DNA of 64,000 bases. It comes from an uncultured Lachnospiraceae bacterium (GTDB lineage: Bacteria; Bacillota; Clostridia; Lachnospirales; Lachnospiraceae). The stretch lies in NCBI GenBank assembly GCA_934320895.1, contig CAKRFY010000007.1, positions 1 to 64,000 of the forward strand, written 5' to 3'. Shown here in pieces: positions 29,514-37,097 of this stretch. Below the pieces are notes generated by a model. It was not told the DNA's origin. It saw nothing but the letters and a program-made list of their open reading frames with translations, and searched no databases. The position numbers were made by a program, and so were the translations under genes. Numbering within the stretch: position 1 is the first letter of the stretch; each line of letters begins with the position of its first letter.

Positions 29514-30920
29514 ATGAATATACTGATTTGCAGATGGGATATTTTTATATATCCTGATATATTAGATACTTTGAAAAATGAGGGACATCTTTGTGATGTC
29601 CTTGATTTTTCTGCTATAAAAATGAGTGATAAGGATATTGCTTCTTTTTCAAAAATACTTGAAGATAAGATTTCCGGCATAAATAGCAATTTTCAAAATG
29701 ATTTACCCTCTGATAATCCACCTAAAAAAAACTTATCAGCTTCATCACTCACTGAAAAAACATCAGAAAAAACTAAAAAATATGATGCAGTATTTTCAGT
29801 AAACTATTTTTCATATATAGCCGAGGTCTGCCACAAACTTAATATCCGTTATATATGTTACAACGTAGACTCCCCTCTTTTAAATATGCAGCATCCGTCA
29901 GTAAATTACAAAACTAACTGCATATACACATTTGACAGCAGCGAAGCTAAGCATTTTAACAACGAGGGCATAGACACTGTTCATTATCTTCCACTTTGTA
30001 CTAATACGAAGCGTGTACAGACGCTTATTGAAAAAAGTTTATCAACAAGTAAAGACAACGATTTCAATAACTTAAAAAGGGCAAGTCAGAGTGAACATAA
30101 AAAAAATTCTATAAAAACAGCAATTTTAAATTACACAGAAAACTATGCAACTACAAAACCTGAATATACAAAAAACTGTAAAATTAATTTATTTTATAAA
30201 TACAAATATGATATCTCGTTTGTCGGAAATCTCTACGATAAAAACCGATATGACGAGATGGAGCATATACTCCCCGACTACCTCTGCGGCTACATGGATG
30301 CCGCTATCGAAGCACAGTTAAACGTGAGCGGAGGTAATCTCTTAAAAAATATGCTCACACCTGAAATCATTGATATGCTGTCAGAATATACAGATATAAA
30401 GACGAGTACACAGTCTCATGCCGATTTAAAATTCCACTTTGCAACAAGCGTGCTTTCACACAAAACAGCAGCTAAAATGCGTACAATGACGCTTAACAGA
30501 CTTGCCATGAAATATCCTAAGAATGTCCATCTTTTTACAACAAGTGACACCTCTGCCCTCTTTCCTGCGCTCATGACACATAAAGCCGTAGATTATCTTT
30601 TGGAAGCACCGCTTGTATTTGCACACTCTAAGATAAATATAAACATGACGGCACCAAATATCGAGACTGGAATACCTTTAAGAGTCTTTGATATACTCGG
30701 AGCAGGCGGCTTTCTCCTGACGGACTGGAGAGAGGATTTAAAAGACTGTTTTACAATTGGAAAAGACCTTGAAGTATTTGATGGCATAGATGACCTTCTC
30801 GAAAAAACAGATTATTATCTAAAGCATGAGGATAAACGGGTGGCGATTGCAAGGCATGGTCTTGAAACGGTGCGAAACAGGCATGATTATAGCGTGAGGA
30901 TGAGGGAGATTTTTAAATAA
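29514..30920 (+). CDS. CgeB-like glycosyltransferase (DUF3880 type)
   Basis: The 468-residue protein is predicted to be a GT-B fold transferase similar to the spore maturation protein CgeB. The N-terminal Rossmann part starts MNILICRWDIFIYPDILDTL. In the middle lies ISFVGNLYDKNRYD, and the C-terminal nucleotide-sugar site shows LRVFDILGAGGFLLTDWRED followed by the helix ending VRNRHDYSVRM. A polar, lysine- and serine-rich insertion occupies about residues 60-85 and 180-215. The ATG follows GGAG by seven bases and lies 15 bp after the activase, so they are one operon. The link to an activase is unexplained. The acceptor is unknown. Confidence 0.85.
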   Translation: MNILICRWDIFIYPDILDTLKNEGHLCDVLDFSAIKMSDKDIASFSKILEDKISGINSNFQNDLPSDNPPKKNLSASSLTEKTSEKTKKYDAVFSVNYFSYIAEVCHKLNIRYICYNVDSPLLNMQHPSVNYKTNCIYTFDSSEAKHFNNEGIDTVHYLPLCTNTKRVQTLIEKSLSTSKDNDFNNLKRASQSEHKKNSIKTAILNYTENYATTKPEYTKNCKINLFYKYKYDISFVGNLYDKNRYDEMEHILPDYLCGYMDAAIEAQLNVSGGNLLKNMLTPEIIDMLSEYTDIKTSTQSHADLKFHFATSVLSHKTAAKMRTMTLNRLAMKYPKNVHLFTTSDTSALFPALMTHKAVDYLLEAPLVFAHSKININMTAPNIETGIPLRVFDILGAGGFLLTDWREDLKDCFTIGKDLEVFDGIDDLLEKTDYYLKHEDKRVAIARHGLETVRNRHDYSVRMREIFK

Positions 30921-30940
30921 CGAAAAATTTATCATTATAA

Positions 30941-30992
30941 AAAAGAACAGCTAAGTTTTTTTATAAACACTCTTAGTTGTTCTTTTAATATT
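30941..30992 (+). terminator. Terminator of the activase-glycosyltransferase operon
   Basis: AAAAGAACAGCTAAG pairs with CTTAGTTGTTCTTTT (one G-T pair) around a 16-base loop and is followed by a T-rich tail. It begins 20 bases after the stop at 30920. Confidence 0.82.
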
Positions 30993-31035
30993 TTTAGTCA
31001 AGCGGATATTCACAATTCGCTCTGTTACTTATCGT
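30991..31035. repeat. Dispersed intergenic repeat, copy B
   Basis: Starts TTTTTAGTCAAGCGGATATT and continues with the CGCTCTG and TACTTATCGT blocks. It matches copy A over the same blocks and copy C in its first eight bases and core. Confidence 0.6.
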
Positions 31036-31104
31036 AACAATTGTTTTAACCACTTTCCAAAACATCTTTTAGACACCCTTTCGAGGATATTTACGCTTTG
31101 CTTT

Positions 31105-31236
31105 TTACTCATATAACTTCTCATCTGCTTTTTTAATAACCGTATCCACTGATTCATTCTGCTGTGTCTGCTTTCTGTTATTTGTGTTTCGTTCTATCAT
31201 TGAATATGTAATGCCTGTCTGATTATTTATTTTCAT
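31105..31236 (-). CDS. Small 43-residue polar protein or gene remnant
   Basis: Starts MKINNQTGITYSMIERN and ends KKADEKLYE; rich in Asn, Gln and Lys with no hydrophobic segment. A purine-rich site (AGGGGGAATG) precedes the ATG by 12 bases, a somewhat long spacing. Short proteins beginning with MKIN occur next to FlxA-like genes in related bacteria, recalled from general knowledge and not checked here, so this may be the truncated front end of such a gene. It lies between repeat copies B and C in a region showing gene decay. Confidence 0.35.
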   Translation of the reverse strand: MKINNQTGITYSMIERNTNNRKQTQQNESVDTVIKKADEKLYE

Positions 31237-31280
31237 CTTTTCTCATTCCCCCTATTTTTTCATCCGATTTAGTTACTTAC

Positions 31281-31317
31281 TTTTTAGTGGCTATTCTCAA
31301 TCTGCTCTGCTATTTCC
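31281..31317. repeat. Dispersed intergenic repeat, copy C
   Basis: TTTTTAGT followed by GGCTATTCTCAATCTGCTCT and then GCTATTT aligns with copy B, with a five-base deletion and several substitutions. Confidence 0.5.
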
Positions 31318-31463
31318 CTGATAGTGTTAAATTATTTCTGAATATTTTTCTATTTACGACTTTTCTTCTCAATTATTATATTGTCACTTTTCTTTTCGAT
31401 TTCATTAAAATATAATAAACCGTTCTTTTTGTGTAATGAAAAAAGATTGTACTCATCACGCAT

Positions 31464-31687
31464 TTACACCTTTATATCGAGAGTTGCACTTATAGATTTT
31501 GTGCCCCTTGTCTGTGCTACAATATTCTCTGTAATACTTTTTATATCTGTACCAGTGGTAAATATCATATGTGTGTCTTCCAGCCTCTCCTTATTCTTTT
31601 TTCCGTCTGCTTTCCGTTTTGCAAGCATTTTTTCATAGTCTTTCTTTTACTTTTTTATCAGCATAATTCTGCTTACAGTCAATAAAA
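31464..31687 (-). pseudogene. Frameshifted remnant of a small gene
   Basis: Immediately after the FlxA-like stop codon an open frame without a start codon encodes YSFIDCKQNYADKKVK. Removing one A from the run in GTAAAAG joins it to the next frame, KKDYEKMLAKRKADG, which then runs to ENIVAQTRGTKSISATLDIK and a stop at 31464. The combined reading is a plausible 75-80 residue coil and helix protein. With no ribosome site and a frame break it looks decayed. The downstream part alone could start at the ATG at 31628 (54 residues). Confidence 0.45.
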
Positions 31688-32536
31688 CTATAATCGAATA
31701 TCTATCGGCATATGCATAGGCTGCCTTATTTCCATATGTCCGCTTTCTGAATATGTTTTTTCTGCATTTTGCGGCTCTACTGTGCTTTCTGTATCCCCTG
31801 TCCTATCTGTATTTTCTAAGACCGTTCCCTGTTCTTCCTGTGTTTTGTCCGTATTTTTTAAGCCCATCCTTTGTTCTTTCTGAGGCTTGTCTGTCTGTTC
31901 CTTCTGTATCTTATCATTCTCTGCATTTACTGCTCCTGTCCTGTTTTCTGCCTTTACCGCTTCTTCCATAGACTTATCCGCATCTGCAAGAGTTGACATC
32001 TGTGCCTTTGTTGCAGCCTGTGCTTTTTCCTGCAGAGCTGCCAATTCAGCTTCCCTCTGTTCGGTGTTGCCTTTTCCTGCATCCTGTTTGATTTCTGACT
32101 CAAGTACGGCTGCCCGTCCTTTCATCTGCATTGCCACACCTCCCTGCGCCTTTGCCTGCTTAACAGAAGAGTCTGCTGAGATCATCGCCTTCATACCTGT
32201 TTGCGACAATCCTGTGTCTTTCTTTGAAGATGTTTTTTTAGTATCGGCAATCATATCGTCCATTGACGATGAACTTTTACTCTGCAGTTCTCTTCTCTGC
32301 TCAATCTGGTGCTGTCTTAACTGCTGGTTAAGGTTCATAATCTCCTGCTGTATTTCCTGACGCTTTTTCATCTTATCCTCTAATAACATTTCTTCATTCG
32401 ATGATATATCCCGCAATTTCTGTTGTGCTTTTGCAATCTGATTCTGAATATTTTTACTTACAGGATCATTCATCTGTGCCACTCCCATTGTTCCCGCCTG
32501 CGTGTTGCCTCCGTTAAATCCGTCAATTCTCATCAT
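31688..32536 (-). CDS. FlxA-like family protein
   Basis: Family role unknown; FlxA of E. coli is a flagellar-regulon gene. The N-terminus MMRIDGFNGGNTQAGTMG is followed by the conserved coiled coil SKNIQNQIAKAQQKL, EEMLLEDKMKKRQEIQQEI and LNQQLRQHQIEQRRE. An alanine/glutamine-rich region and tandem degenerate repeats near the C-terminus (NTDKTQEEQG, ENTDRTGD) follow. The frame remains open upstream to 32803, but that part contains the terminator of the kinase gene. The strong AAGGAGG site eight bases before ATG at 32536 fixes the start, giving 282 residues. It may indicate a motile organism; no flagellar genes are seen here. Confidence 0.75.
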   Translation of the reverse strand: MMRIDGFNGGNTQAGTMGVAQMNDPVSKNIQNQIAKAQQKLRDISSNEEMLLEDKMKKRQEIQQEIMNLNQQLRQHQIEQRRELQSKSSSSMDDMIADTKKTSSKKDTGLSQTGMKAMISADSSVKQAKAQGGVAMQMKGRAAVLESEIKQDAGKGNTEQREAELAALQEKAQAATKAQMSTLADADKSMEEAVKAENRTGAVNAENDKIQKEQTDKPQKEQRMGLKNTDKTQEEQGTVLENTDRTGDTESTVEPQNAEKTYSESGHMEIRQPMHMPIDIRL

Positions 32537-32754
32537 TCCGTCATCCTCCTTGAGTGAATACACTAACATCACTTCTTTAAAATCTGTATCATGTGATTTC
32601 TCTTTATTTTTTCTTTCGGCATAGCTTTTCTTGCCCTGAACAGCAATGTTGTGAACCACCCTTTTTTCGTTGTAAAGCAGTCTGAAAATTCTTTTCAGAC
32701 TATCGCAGTGCTCCTCAAATATTGTTACAAGCAACATATTTTCATAACTACCTG

Positions 32755-32801
32755 CGCAAAAAGCACTATATTTTTCTACAATTTGTAAAATACATAGTGC
32801 C
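32755..32801 (-). terminator. Terminator of the LytTR two-component operon
   Basis: On the minus strand GCACTATGTATTTT pairs with AAAATATAGTGC (one bulge) and is followed by TTTTTG. It starts 12 bases after the kinase stop codon. A second perfect 10-bp hairpin (AGTCTGAAAA arms) lies at 32679-32701, without a T-tract. Confidence 0.8.
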
Positions 32802-32812
32802 AATTTATTCCC

Positions 32813-34171
32813 TTATTCTACCTGCATCATAATGCTAAGTATCACTTCCTCATTTTCCTGCTCCAAAGAGATATCTCCCATATACATTCTGGCAACCCGG
32901 CGGATGTTATTCAGACCAATTCCATGTTCCTTTCCAGATTTTGTTGTTTCCGGTAAACCACCGTCACCCAAATTAAGCTGCCCCTGAAAGCTGTTTTTTA
33001 TGGTTATCATAAAGATACTGTTTTTCCGAAAAGAAGAAATATTGATATACGGATCATCTCCGTTCACATTTTCTATACAGTTATTCAAAGCATTATTTAA
33101 AATCACACTCAGATCAAATGCATTTAGCTTCGTATTCTCCGGATAATGGAAATCTGATATAAACCGAATCTGCTTTTCTTTTGCTTCTCTTAGCTTTTCC
33201 ATCAAAATAGCGTCAATCACAGGACTTCCTGTCTTTATCGCAGGAGATACCTCATCCCATTCATTTTTCAGATGTTTCAGATATTCTATAGCATCAACCG
33301 TATTGTCATGCGCCACCAGATGTTCTAATGTCTGCATATGATTTCCCATATCATGGCGCAGGGAGCGGATATCCTGATATAGCTTTTCCACTTCCTCGAT
33401 ATGCTTTTTCATGTCACTTATCTGATTTAACACCAGTTCCTGTCCCTGCTGTTCTTCCTGCGTCTGTTTCCAGTTTTGGAACATTACAATCACCGCAAGA
33501 ATAGCACCTATGGAAATCAGATAGTGAAAAAAACTTATAGCTCCGTAAAATCCATAGGTATCAATCATACTCTTTCCGGTATCTTTTTCATATATTTTGA
33601 AAATACCATACTCAGTGACACCTACAAGCGAAGGTATAGTAAGAATTACCATCTCTTTGACATCCATCTCATCTTTTTTGTATATGTATGCTTTGTTAAT
33701 TAGTCCGATTGCAACTGTAAGAAAAACAATACAAAGTACAATATCAATCCCCCTGCTTCCCACATAGAGTCCATATTGCAGCCATTCTTTTCCTGTACCC
33801 ATATCCCGAAATACAAGTGTTTTTTCAATGAGATTATCTAATTTTGCAGCCATTGCAACCGCCGGCCATCGTATTGAAAAGAAAGTAACTGAAAGAAATA
33901 TTTTCTGATATATGTTTCTTCTGTCCTCTGCATACATCACAGGAAACGCTGCTATAACTCCAATCAGATATGCAAAAAAATTATCAATCTGCTGCGGAAT
34001 CACATATAGTACAAGCATCGTCGCGATATAAATAATACTGACTGCCACAGCCCTCTTCTTCTTTTTCATATAAGGACATACAAATTTACCAAAACAGATT
34101 CCTGTAATCACAAGAATCGCAATAACAGACATCTTTGCCGTAACCATCCAGCATTTTTCTAACAAGCTCAT
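32813..34171 (-). CDS. AgrC-like sensor histidine kinase (GHKL ATPase)
   Basis: Senses an unknown signal at the membrane and phosphorylates the adjacent LytTR regulator. Six or so membrane segments fill residues 5-230. A coiled linker leads to the histidine motif LRHDMGNHMQ (H273). The GHKL ATPase domain shows the N box ILNNALNNCIENV and the G box HGIGLNNIRR. The length of 452 residues fits AgrC/VirS-type quorum kinases. The start codon overlaps the stop of the regulator gene by one base (TGATG), so the two are translationally coupled. No AgrB or AgrD peptide gene is seen nearby, so the ligand source is unknown. Confidence 0.92.
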   Translation of the reverse strand: MSLLEKCWMVTAKMSVIAILVITGICFGKFVCPYMKKKKRAVAVSIIYIATMLVLYVIPQQIDNFFAYLIGVIAAFPVMYAEDRRNIYQKIFLSVTFFSIRWPAVAMAAKLDNLIEKTLVFRDMGTGKEWLQYGLYVGSRGIDIVLCIVFLTVAIGLINKAYIYKKDEMDVKEMVILTIPSLVGVTEYGIFKIYEKDTGKSMIDTYGFYGAISFFHYLISIGAILAVIVMFQNWKQTQEEQQGQELVLNQISDMKKHIEEVEKLYQDIRSLRHDMGNHMQTLEHLVAHDNTVDAIEYLKHLKNEWDEVSPAIKTGSPVIDAILMEKLREAKEKQIRFISDFHYPENTKLNAFDLSVILNNALNNCIENVNGDDPYINISSFRKNSIFMITIKNSFQGQLNLGDGGLPETTKSGKEHGIGLNNIRRVARMYMGDISLEQENEEVILSIMMQVE

Positions 34172-34881
34172 CAGATCTGATTTCCTTTCCTCTGGTTATA
34201 TTTCAGATACTGCTTTACAAACTCAGGATAATTCTTTTTAGCAAGCAACGCAGTTCCATTTTCCATCGTTACGCAATCTGCATCATATTTTTCAACATAT
34301 TTGAAATGTATAAGATATGCTCTGTGTGTACGAAAAAAATCTTCACCTGCCTTGTCACTCAACTCCTTTAGTTTTCCGTAATATTCAATATCCGTATTCT
34401 GTGTATGGATAATAACTTTTCTGTTATATACTTCGGCATACACAATATCCCTCAAAAACACTTTTATATGACTTCCTGATGACTGTATCATTATATATCT
34501 TTCGTCAGTTTTATTTTCAGAATGTTTCCCTACTGTTTTTACTGCCTTTTTTACAATCTCCTCAAATTTTTCATCTGAAAACGGCTTAACCAGATAATGA
34601 AATGCAGCAACATCAAATGCCTGAAAAACATACTCCTCCACCGCCGTCACAAATATCAGTACCATATCTTCATTGCTCTCGCGGAGAATTTTCGCTGTTT
34701 TCATCCCGTCTGTTCCCGGCATCTGAATATCCAAAAAGAGAATATCAGGCTTACAGCCGCTTGAAATCAATTCATCACCTGACAGGTACTTTTCTATAAC
34801 CACATCAGGCAGAAGTTTTTTTATTTTTTCTTCTAATATCTGTACTATAGACTTATCATCATCGCAGATGGCGATATGCAT
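34171..34881 (-). CDS. LytTR-type response regulator (AgrA/VirR family)
   Basis: A DNA-binding regulator activated by the kinase encoded next. From the chosen start it is 236 residues. The receiver domain has an acidic triad (CDDD at residues 6-9) and the phospho-acceptor D51 in ILFLDIQMPGTDG, with the conserved lysine in HYLVKPF. The C-terminal LytTR domain includes YAEVYNRKVIIHT, EDFFRTHRAYLIH and ALLAKKNYPEF. An upstream in-frame ATG at 34911 is less likely because the AGGGGGGAT site lies directly before ATG 34881. The promoter region carries three phased repeats (34984-35082), a probable autoregulation site. Confidence 0.93.
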   Translation of the reverse strand: MHIAICDDDKSIVQILEEKIKKLLPDVVIEKYLSGDELISSGCKPDILFLDIQMPGTDGMKTAKILRESNEDMVLIFVTAVEEYVFQAFDVAAFHYLVKPFSDEKFEEIVKKAVKTVGKHSENKTDERYIMIQSSGSHIKVFLRDIVYAEVYNRKVIIHTQNTDIEYYGKLKELSDKAGEDFFRTHRAYLIHFKYVEKYDADCVTMENGTALLAKKNYPEFVKQYLKYNQRKGNQI

Positions 34882-34983
34882 ATTAATCCCCCCTAATTGT
34901 ATATACATCAATTATAACAAAAAAATTAAAGCAATATCTATCTCTAATGATGTGAATGAACCTTTTTTTGTTGTGAACAAGAT

Positions 34984-35082
34984 ATTATACATCATATTTG
35001 CAACTTTCTTCAAGATTATTTTTTGCCGTTTTGTGACTTTCTTCAAGATTTTATTTATCGTTTTTGTAACTTTCTTCAAGAT
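34984..35082 (-). promoter_or_regulatory. Promoter with three 33-bp-phased direct repeats ahead of the LytTR operon
   Basis: On the plus strand ACTTTCTTCAAGAT occurs exactly three times, starting at 35003, 35036 and 35069, so the period is 33 bp. In minus orientation each unit reads ATCTTGAAGAAAGT. The unit nearest the gene supplies a -35 box TTGAAG (35013-35008) with TATAAT at 34989-34984 after 18 bases. Transcription would begin about 95 bases before the regulator start. LytTR proteins bind direct repeats spaced by whole helical turns, so this fits an autoregulatory array; 33 bp is about three turns. Confidence 0.7.
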
Positions 35083-35092
35083 TTTATCCTTT

Positions 35093-35129
35093 TATTTCAA
35101 AAAAGACAGTAGCTTTCACCACTGTCTTT
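35093..35129 (-). terminator. Terminator downstream of the AraC remnant
   Basis: On the minus strand AAAGACAGT, ten-base loop, ACTGTCTTTTTT. It closes transcription coming from the SDR gene and AraC remnant. Confidence 0.75.
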
Positions 35130-35215
35130 CTGATAATTGATATTTCCAAAGCCTTTTTATCATCTCATAACTCATTTACAATAAGACTTAATCGTATTTG
35201 CGATAAAATACTCTA

Positions 35216-35389
35216 TCATTTCTGTTCCTGCTTATATGCCGTAACCGATTTTCCTGTCCAAAGAGAAAATGCCCGAAAGAATGAATTTATATCCTGATAC
35301 CCCAGCAGATACGCAATATCTTCCGATACGGATATGCCATACATTTTCAGCAATGCCGCATAATTTTTATCTAATGGAAAATGTTTCAA
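35216..35389 (-). pseudogene. AraC-family regulator, C-terminal remnant
   Basis: The 57 codons encode the second helix-turn-helix of an AraC protein: SVSEDIAYLLGYQDINSFF, RAFSLWTGKSVTAYKQ, then stop. A full regulator would be about 250-330 residues, so the sensor domain and the first helix-turn-helix are missing. A TTG with GAAGG upstream could still allow translation. It begins 14 bases after the SDR stop. The SDR promoter carries AraC-style repeats (36298-36325), which suggests it once controlled that gene. Confidence 0.65.
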
Positions 35390-35403
35390 AGTGTCACCTT
35401 CTT

Positions 35404-36222
35404 TTAACTGAAATGTTTAATTACCCAGTCATAAACTCTGTCACCGAATATTTTCTGTGTTATAACCATAGGCTTTGCCATAAAACCTACAAGATAGCGT
35501 GTGCGTGGTCTTTTCTTTGTAACTGCTTTCTTTACTGTTTTTGCAATTAGTTCCGGCTTTGCAAGCATATTTCCAGAATAATTTTTAATCATTCCGTCAG
35601 CAGCCTTGTTTGCATACTGCTCATAAGCTCCACCCTTTGCCGTTTCTTTCAAATGTTTTGCTGCTATGATTCCCCAGTCTGTTTTAATTCCACCCGGCTC
35701 GACAACCACTACATCAATTCCAAACGGAGTAAGTTCCATCCTAAGACAGTCTGAAAATCCCTCAACTGCAAACTTTGTTGCATGATACCAGCCACCAAAT
35801 TTCGTCCAGATTTTTCCACCCATTGAAGATATATTCACAATCTTACCATATTGATTCTTTCTCATTCCCGGTGTTACAAGCTGAATAAGTCGTGCCATTC
35901 CAAAAAGATTTACATCAAACTGTCTTCTTGCCTCGTCCATAGGCACATCCTCGATGGCACCATATGAGCCATACCCGGCATTATTTACAAGTACATCAAT
36001 ATGACCAACTTCCTTTAATATAGTTTCTACACATTTGACCATTGATTCTTCATTTGTCAAATCTAAAGAAATCGGTCTGATCCCATCTTTTTTTAATTCC
36101 TTCATCTTATCAACACGTCTTGCTGCCGCATATACTGTAAATCCTGACTTTGCCAGTTCTCTTGCCGTCATCGCACCAATACCGCTGGATGCTCCTGTTA
36201 CCAATGCTATTTTGCTCATCAT
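35404..36222 (-). CDS. Short-chain dehydrogenase/reductase
   Basis: An NAD(P)-dependent oxidoreductase of the classical SDR family with 272 residues. The cofactor loop TGASSGIG is at residues 9-16, NNAGYGSYG lies at about 85, the catalytic serine is in NISSMGGK, and YHATK provides the Tyr-x-x-x-Lys pair. PGGIKTDWG follows. The long C-terminal tail (KKRPRTRYLVGFMAKP) is typical of the retinol dehydrogenase-like subgroup. Substrate unknown. The ATG follows GGAGG. A promoter with paired TGTGCCA repeats lies just upstream, and an AraC remnant lies just downstream. Confidence 0.9.
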   Translation of the reverse strand: MMSKIALVTGASSGIGAMTARELAKSGFTVYAAARRVDKMKELKKDGIRPISLDLTNEESMVKCVETILKEVGHIDVLVNNAGYGSYGAIEDVPMDEARRQFDVNLFGMARLIQLVTPGMRKNQYGKIVNISSMGGKIWTKFGGWYHATKFAVEGFSDCLRMELTPFGIDVVVVEPGGIKTDWGIIAAKHLKETAKGGAYEQYANKAADGMIKNYSGNMLAKPELIAKTVKKAVTKKRPRTRYLVGFMAKPMVITQKIFGDRVYDWVIKHFS

Positions 36223-36260
36223 AATTCCTCCGTATGTGATATGTTCTTTGTTATGATGCC

Positions 36261-36325
36261 ATTATAGCCAGTTATCTTTATGGATTGAATGACAGTCTGT
36301 GCCAATTTTAATGCAATTTGTGCCA
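36261..36325 (-). promoter_or_regulatory. SDR promoter with AraC-type direct repeats
   Basis: On the minus strand TATAAT (36266-36261) has only a poor -35 (TTCAAT). Immediately upstream two copies of TGTGCCA on the plus strand (36298-36304 and 36319-36325) are 21 bp apart, two helical turns. A weak -35 with adjacent paired repeats is the pattern of an activator-dependent AraC-type promoter. Confidence 0.6.
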
Positions 36326-36461
36326 CCTTACAGTCAAACTACACCTCTTACTTCCATAATTTTATTTCTAACCTTGAACATCCGTTCAAAAAGTCTCCCT
36401 CGCTTTCAGCTTCTAGTCTTTAGTTCGAACTTCCATTGAAAAGCTTCCTCAATTTCAGCCT

Positions 36462-36962
36462 TTAATTCTCATCCTTTGCTTCCAGCTCGGTCAATTCCAC
36501 TTCGTTGCCATGTTCTTTTATTAATCTTATTAAATCATCTGCCTGCATATAAATAGTAGCTGTATTATCATTTGGATGAACGGCAATCTTTTTTCCAGCA
36601 AATTCTTTATCAAGGTAAAAATGTACTTTATTTTCCTTGTCATTCAAAATTCCAAGCGGCGTGACTGCCCCTGGTATAAGTCCCATAATATTTGACAGTT
36701 CTTCTTCTGATGCAAATGAAAGTGCCCGAAGTCCATTCTGCCTGCGAAATGCTTTTAAATCAACACGCTTATCTCCTTTTACGGTAATCAGATAATAATT
36801 ACGCTTTTTATCATCCCTGACAAACAGATTTTTTGCATCACATTCAGGATAAGGCAGTTCTACATCCTCTAAATCTTTCATATTGAAAACTGCCTTATGC
36901 TCAACAACTTCATATGATATATTTTTGTTTTCAAAATAACTGTAAATTTCTTTTTTATCCAT
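36462..36962 (-). CDS. Prolyl-tRNA synthetase-associated editing domain protein (ProXp/PrdX-like)
   Basis: A free-standing YbaK-type deacylase that hydrolyses mischarged tRNA, in related proteins Ala-tRNA-Pro. The 166-residue protein shows the fold's hallmarks: SYEVVEHKAVFNM, AKNLFVRDDKKRNYYLITV, the conserved lysine in VKGDKRVDLKAF, and GLIPGAVTPLGI followed by AVHPNDNTATIYM. The Shine-Dalgarno site is weak (GAGAAGAG). It stands alone between divergent-looking intergenic regions. No prolyl-tRNA synthetase is in the window. Amino-acid specificity cannot be decided here. Confidence 0.88.
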   Translation of the reverse strand: MDKKEIYSYFENKNISYEVVEHKAVFNMKDLEDVELPYPECDAKNLFVRDDKKRNYYLITVKGDKRVDLKAFRRQNGLRALSFASEEELSNIMGLIPGAVTPLGILNDKENKVHFYLDKEFAGKKIAVHPNDNTATIYMQADDLIRLIKEHGNEVELTELEAKDEN

Positions 36963-37019
36963 AATATGTCTCTTCTCATCACTTCACATCTGTCTTCATT
37001 TGCTTCTATAACATAATAT

Positions 37020-37043
37020 GAGGGCAAAAATATTTTGCCCCCA
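37020..37043 (-). terminator. Hairpin after the CPBP protease gene
   Basis: GGGCAAAA arms with an A/T loop form a perfect symmetrical hairpin 55 bases after the stop at 37098. The following T-run is poor, so termination may be partial. Confidence 0.55.
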
Positions 37044-37097
37044 GCTAATGCACTGATTAGTATATTTCTATATACATCTTACATTCCTTAAAATAAT

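Noticed and set aside
31024..31107. A 27-residue basic peptide frame overlapping the stop of the small gene at 31105
   Set aside because: It overlaps dispersed repeat B, has only a weak ribosome site and no family resemblance, so chance is more likely.
32537..32803. In-frame extension of the FlxA-like gene by 89 codons
   Set aside because: It runs through the terminator of the kinase gene, begins with a TTG without ribosome site, and a strong AAGGAGG site lies before the ATG at 32536.
35003..35082. Three regular direct repeats as a possible CRISPR array
   Set aside because: The unit is only 14 bp with 19-bp A/T-rich spacers, lies in a promoter, and no cas genes are present.
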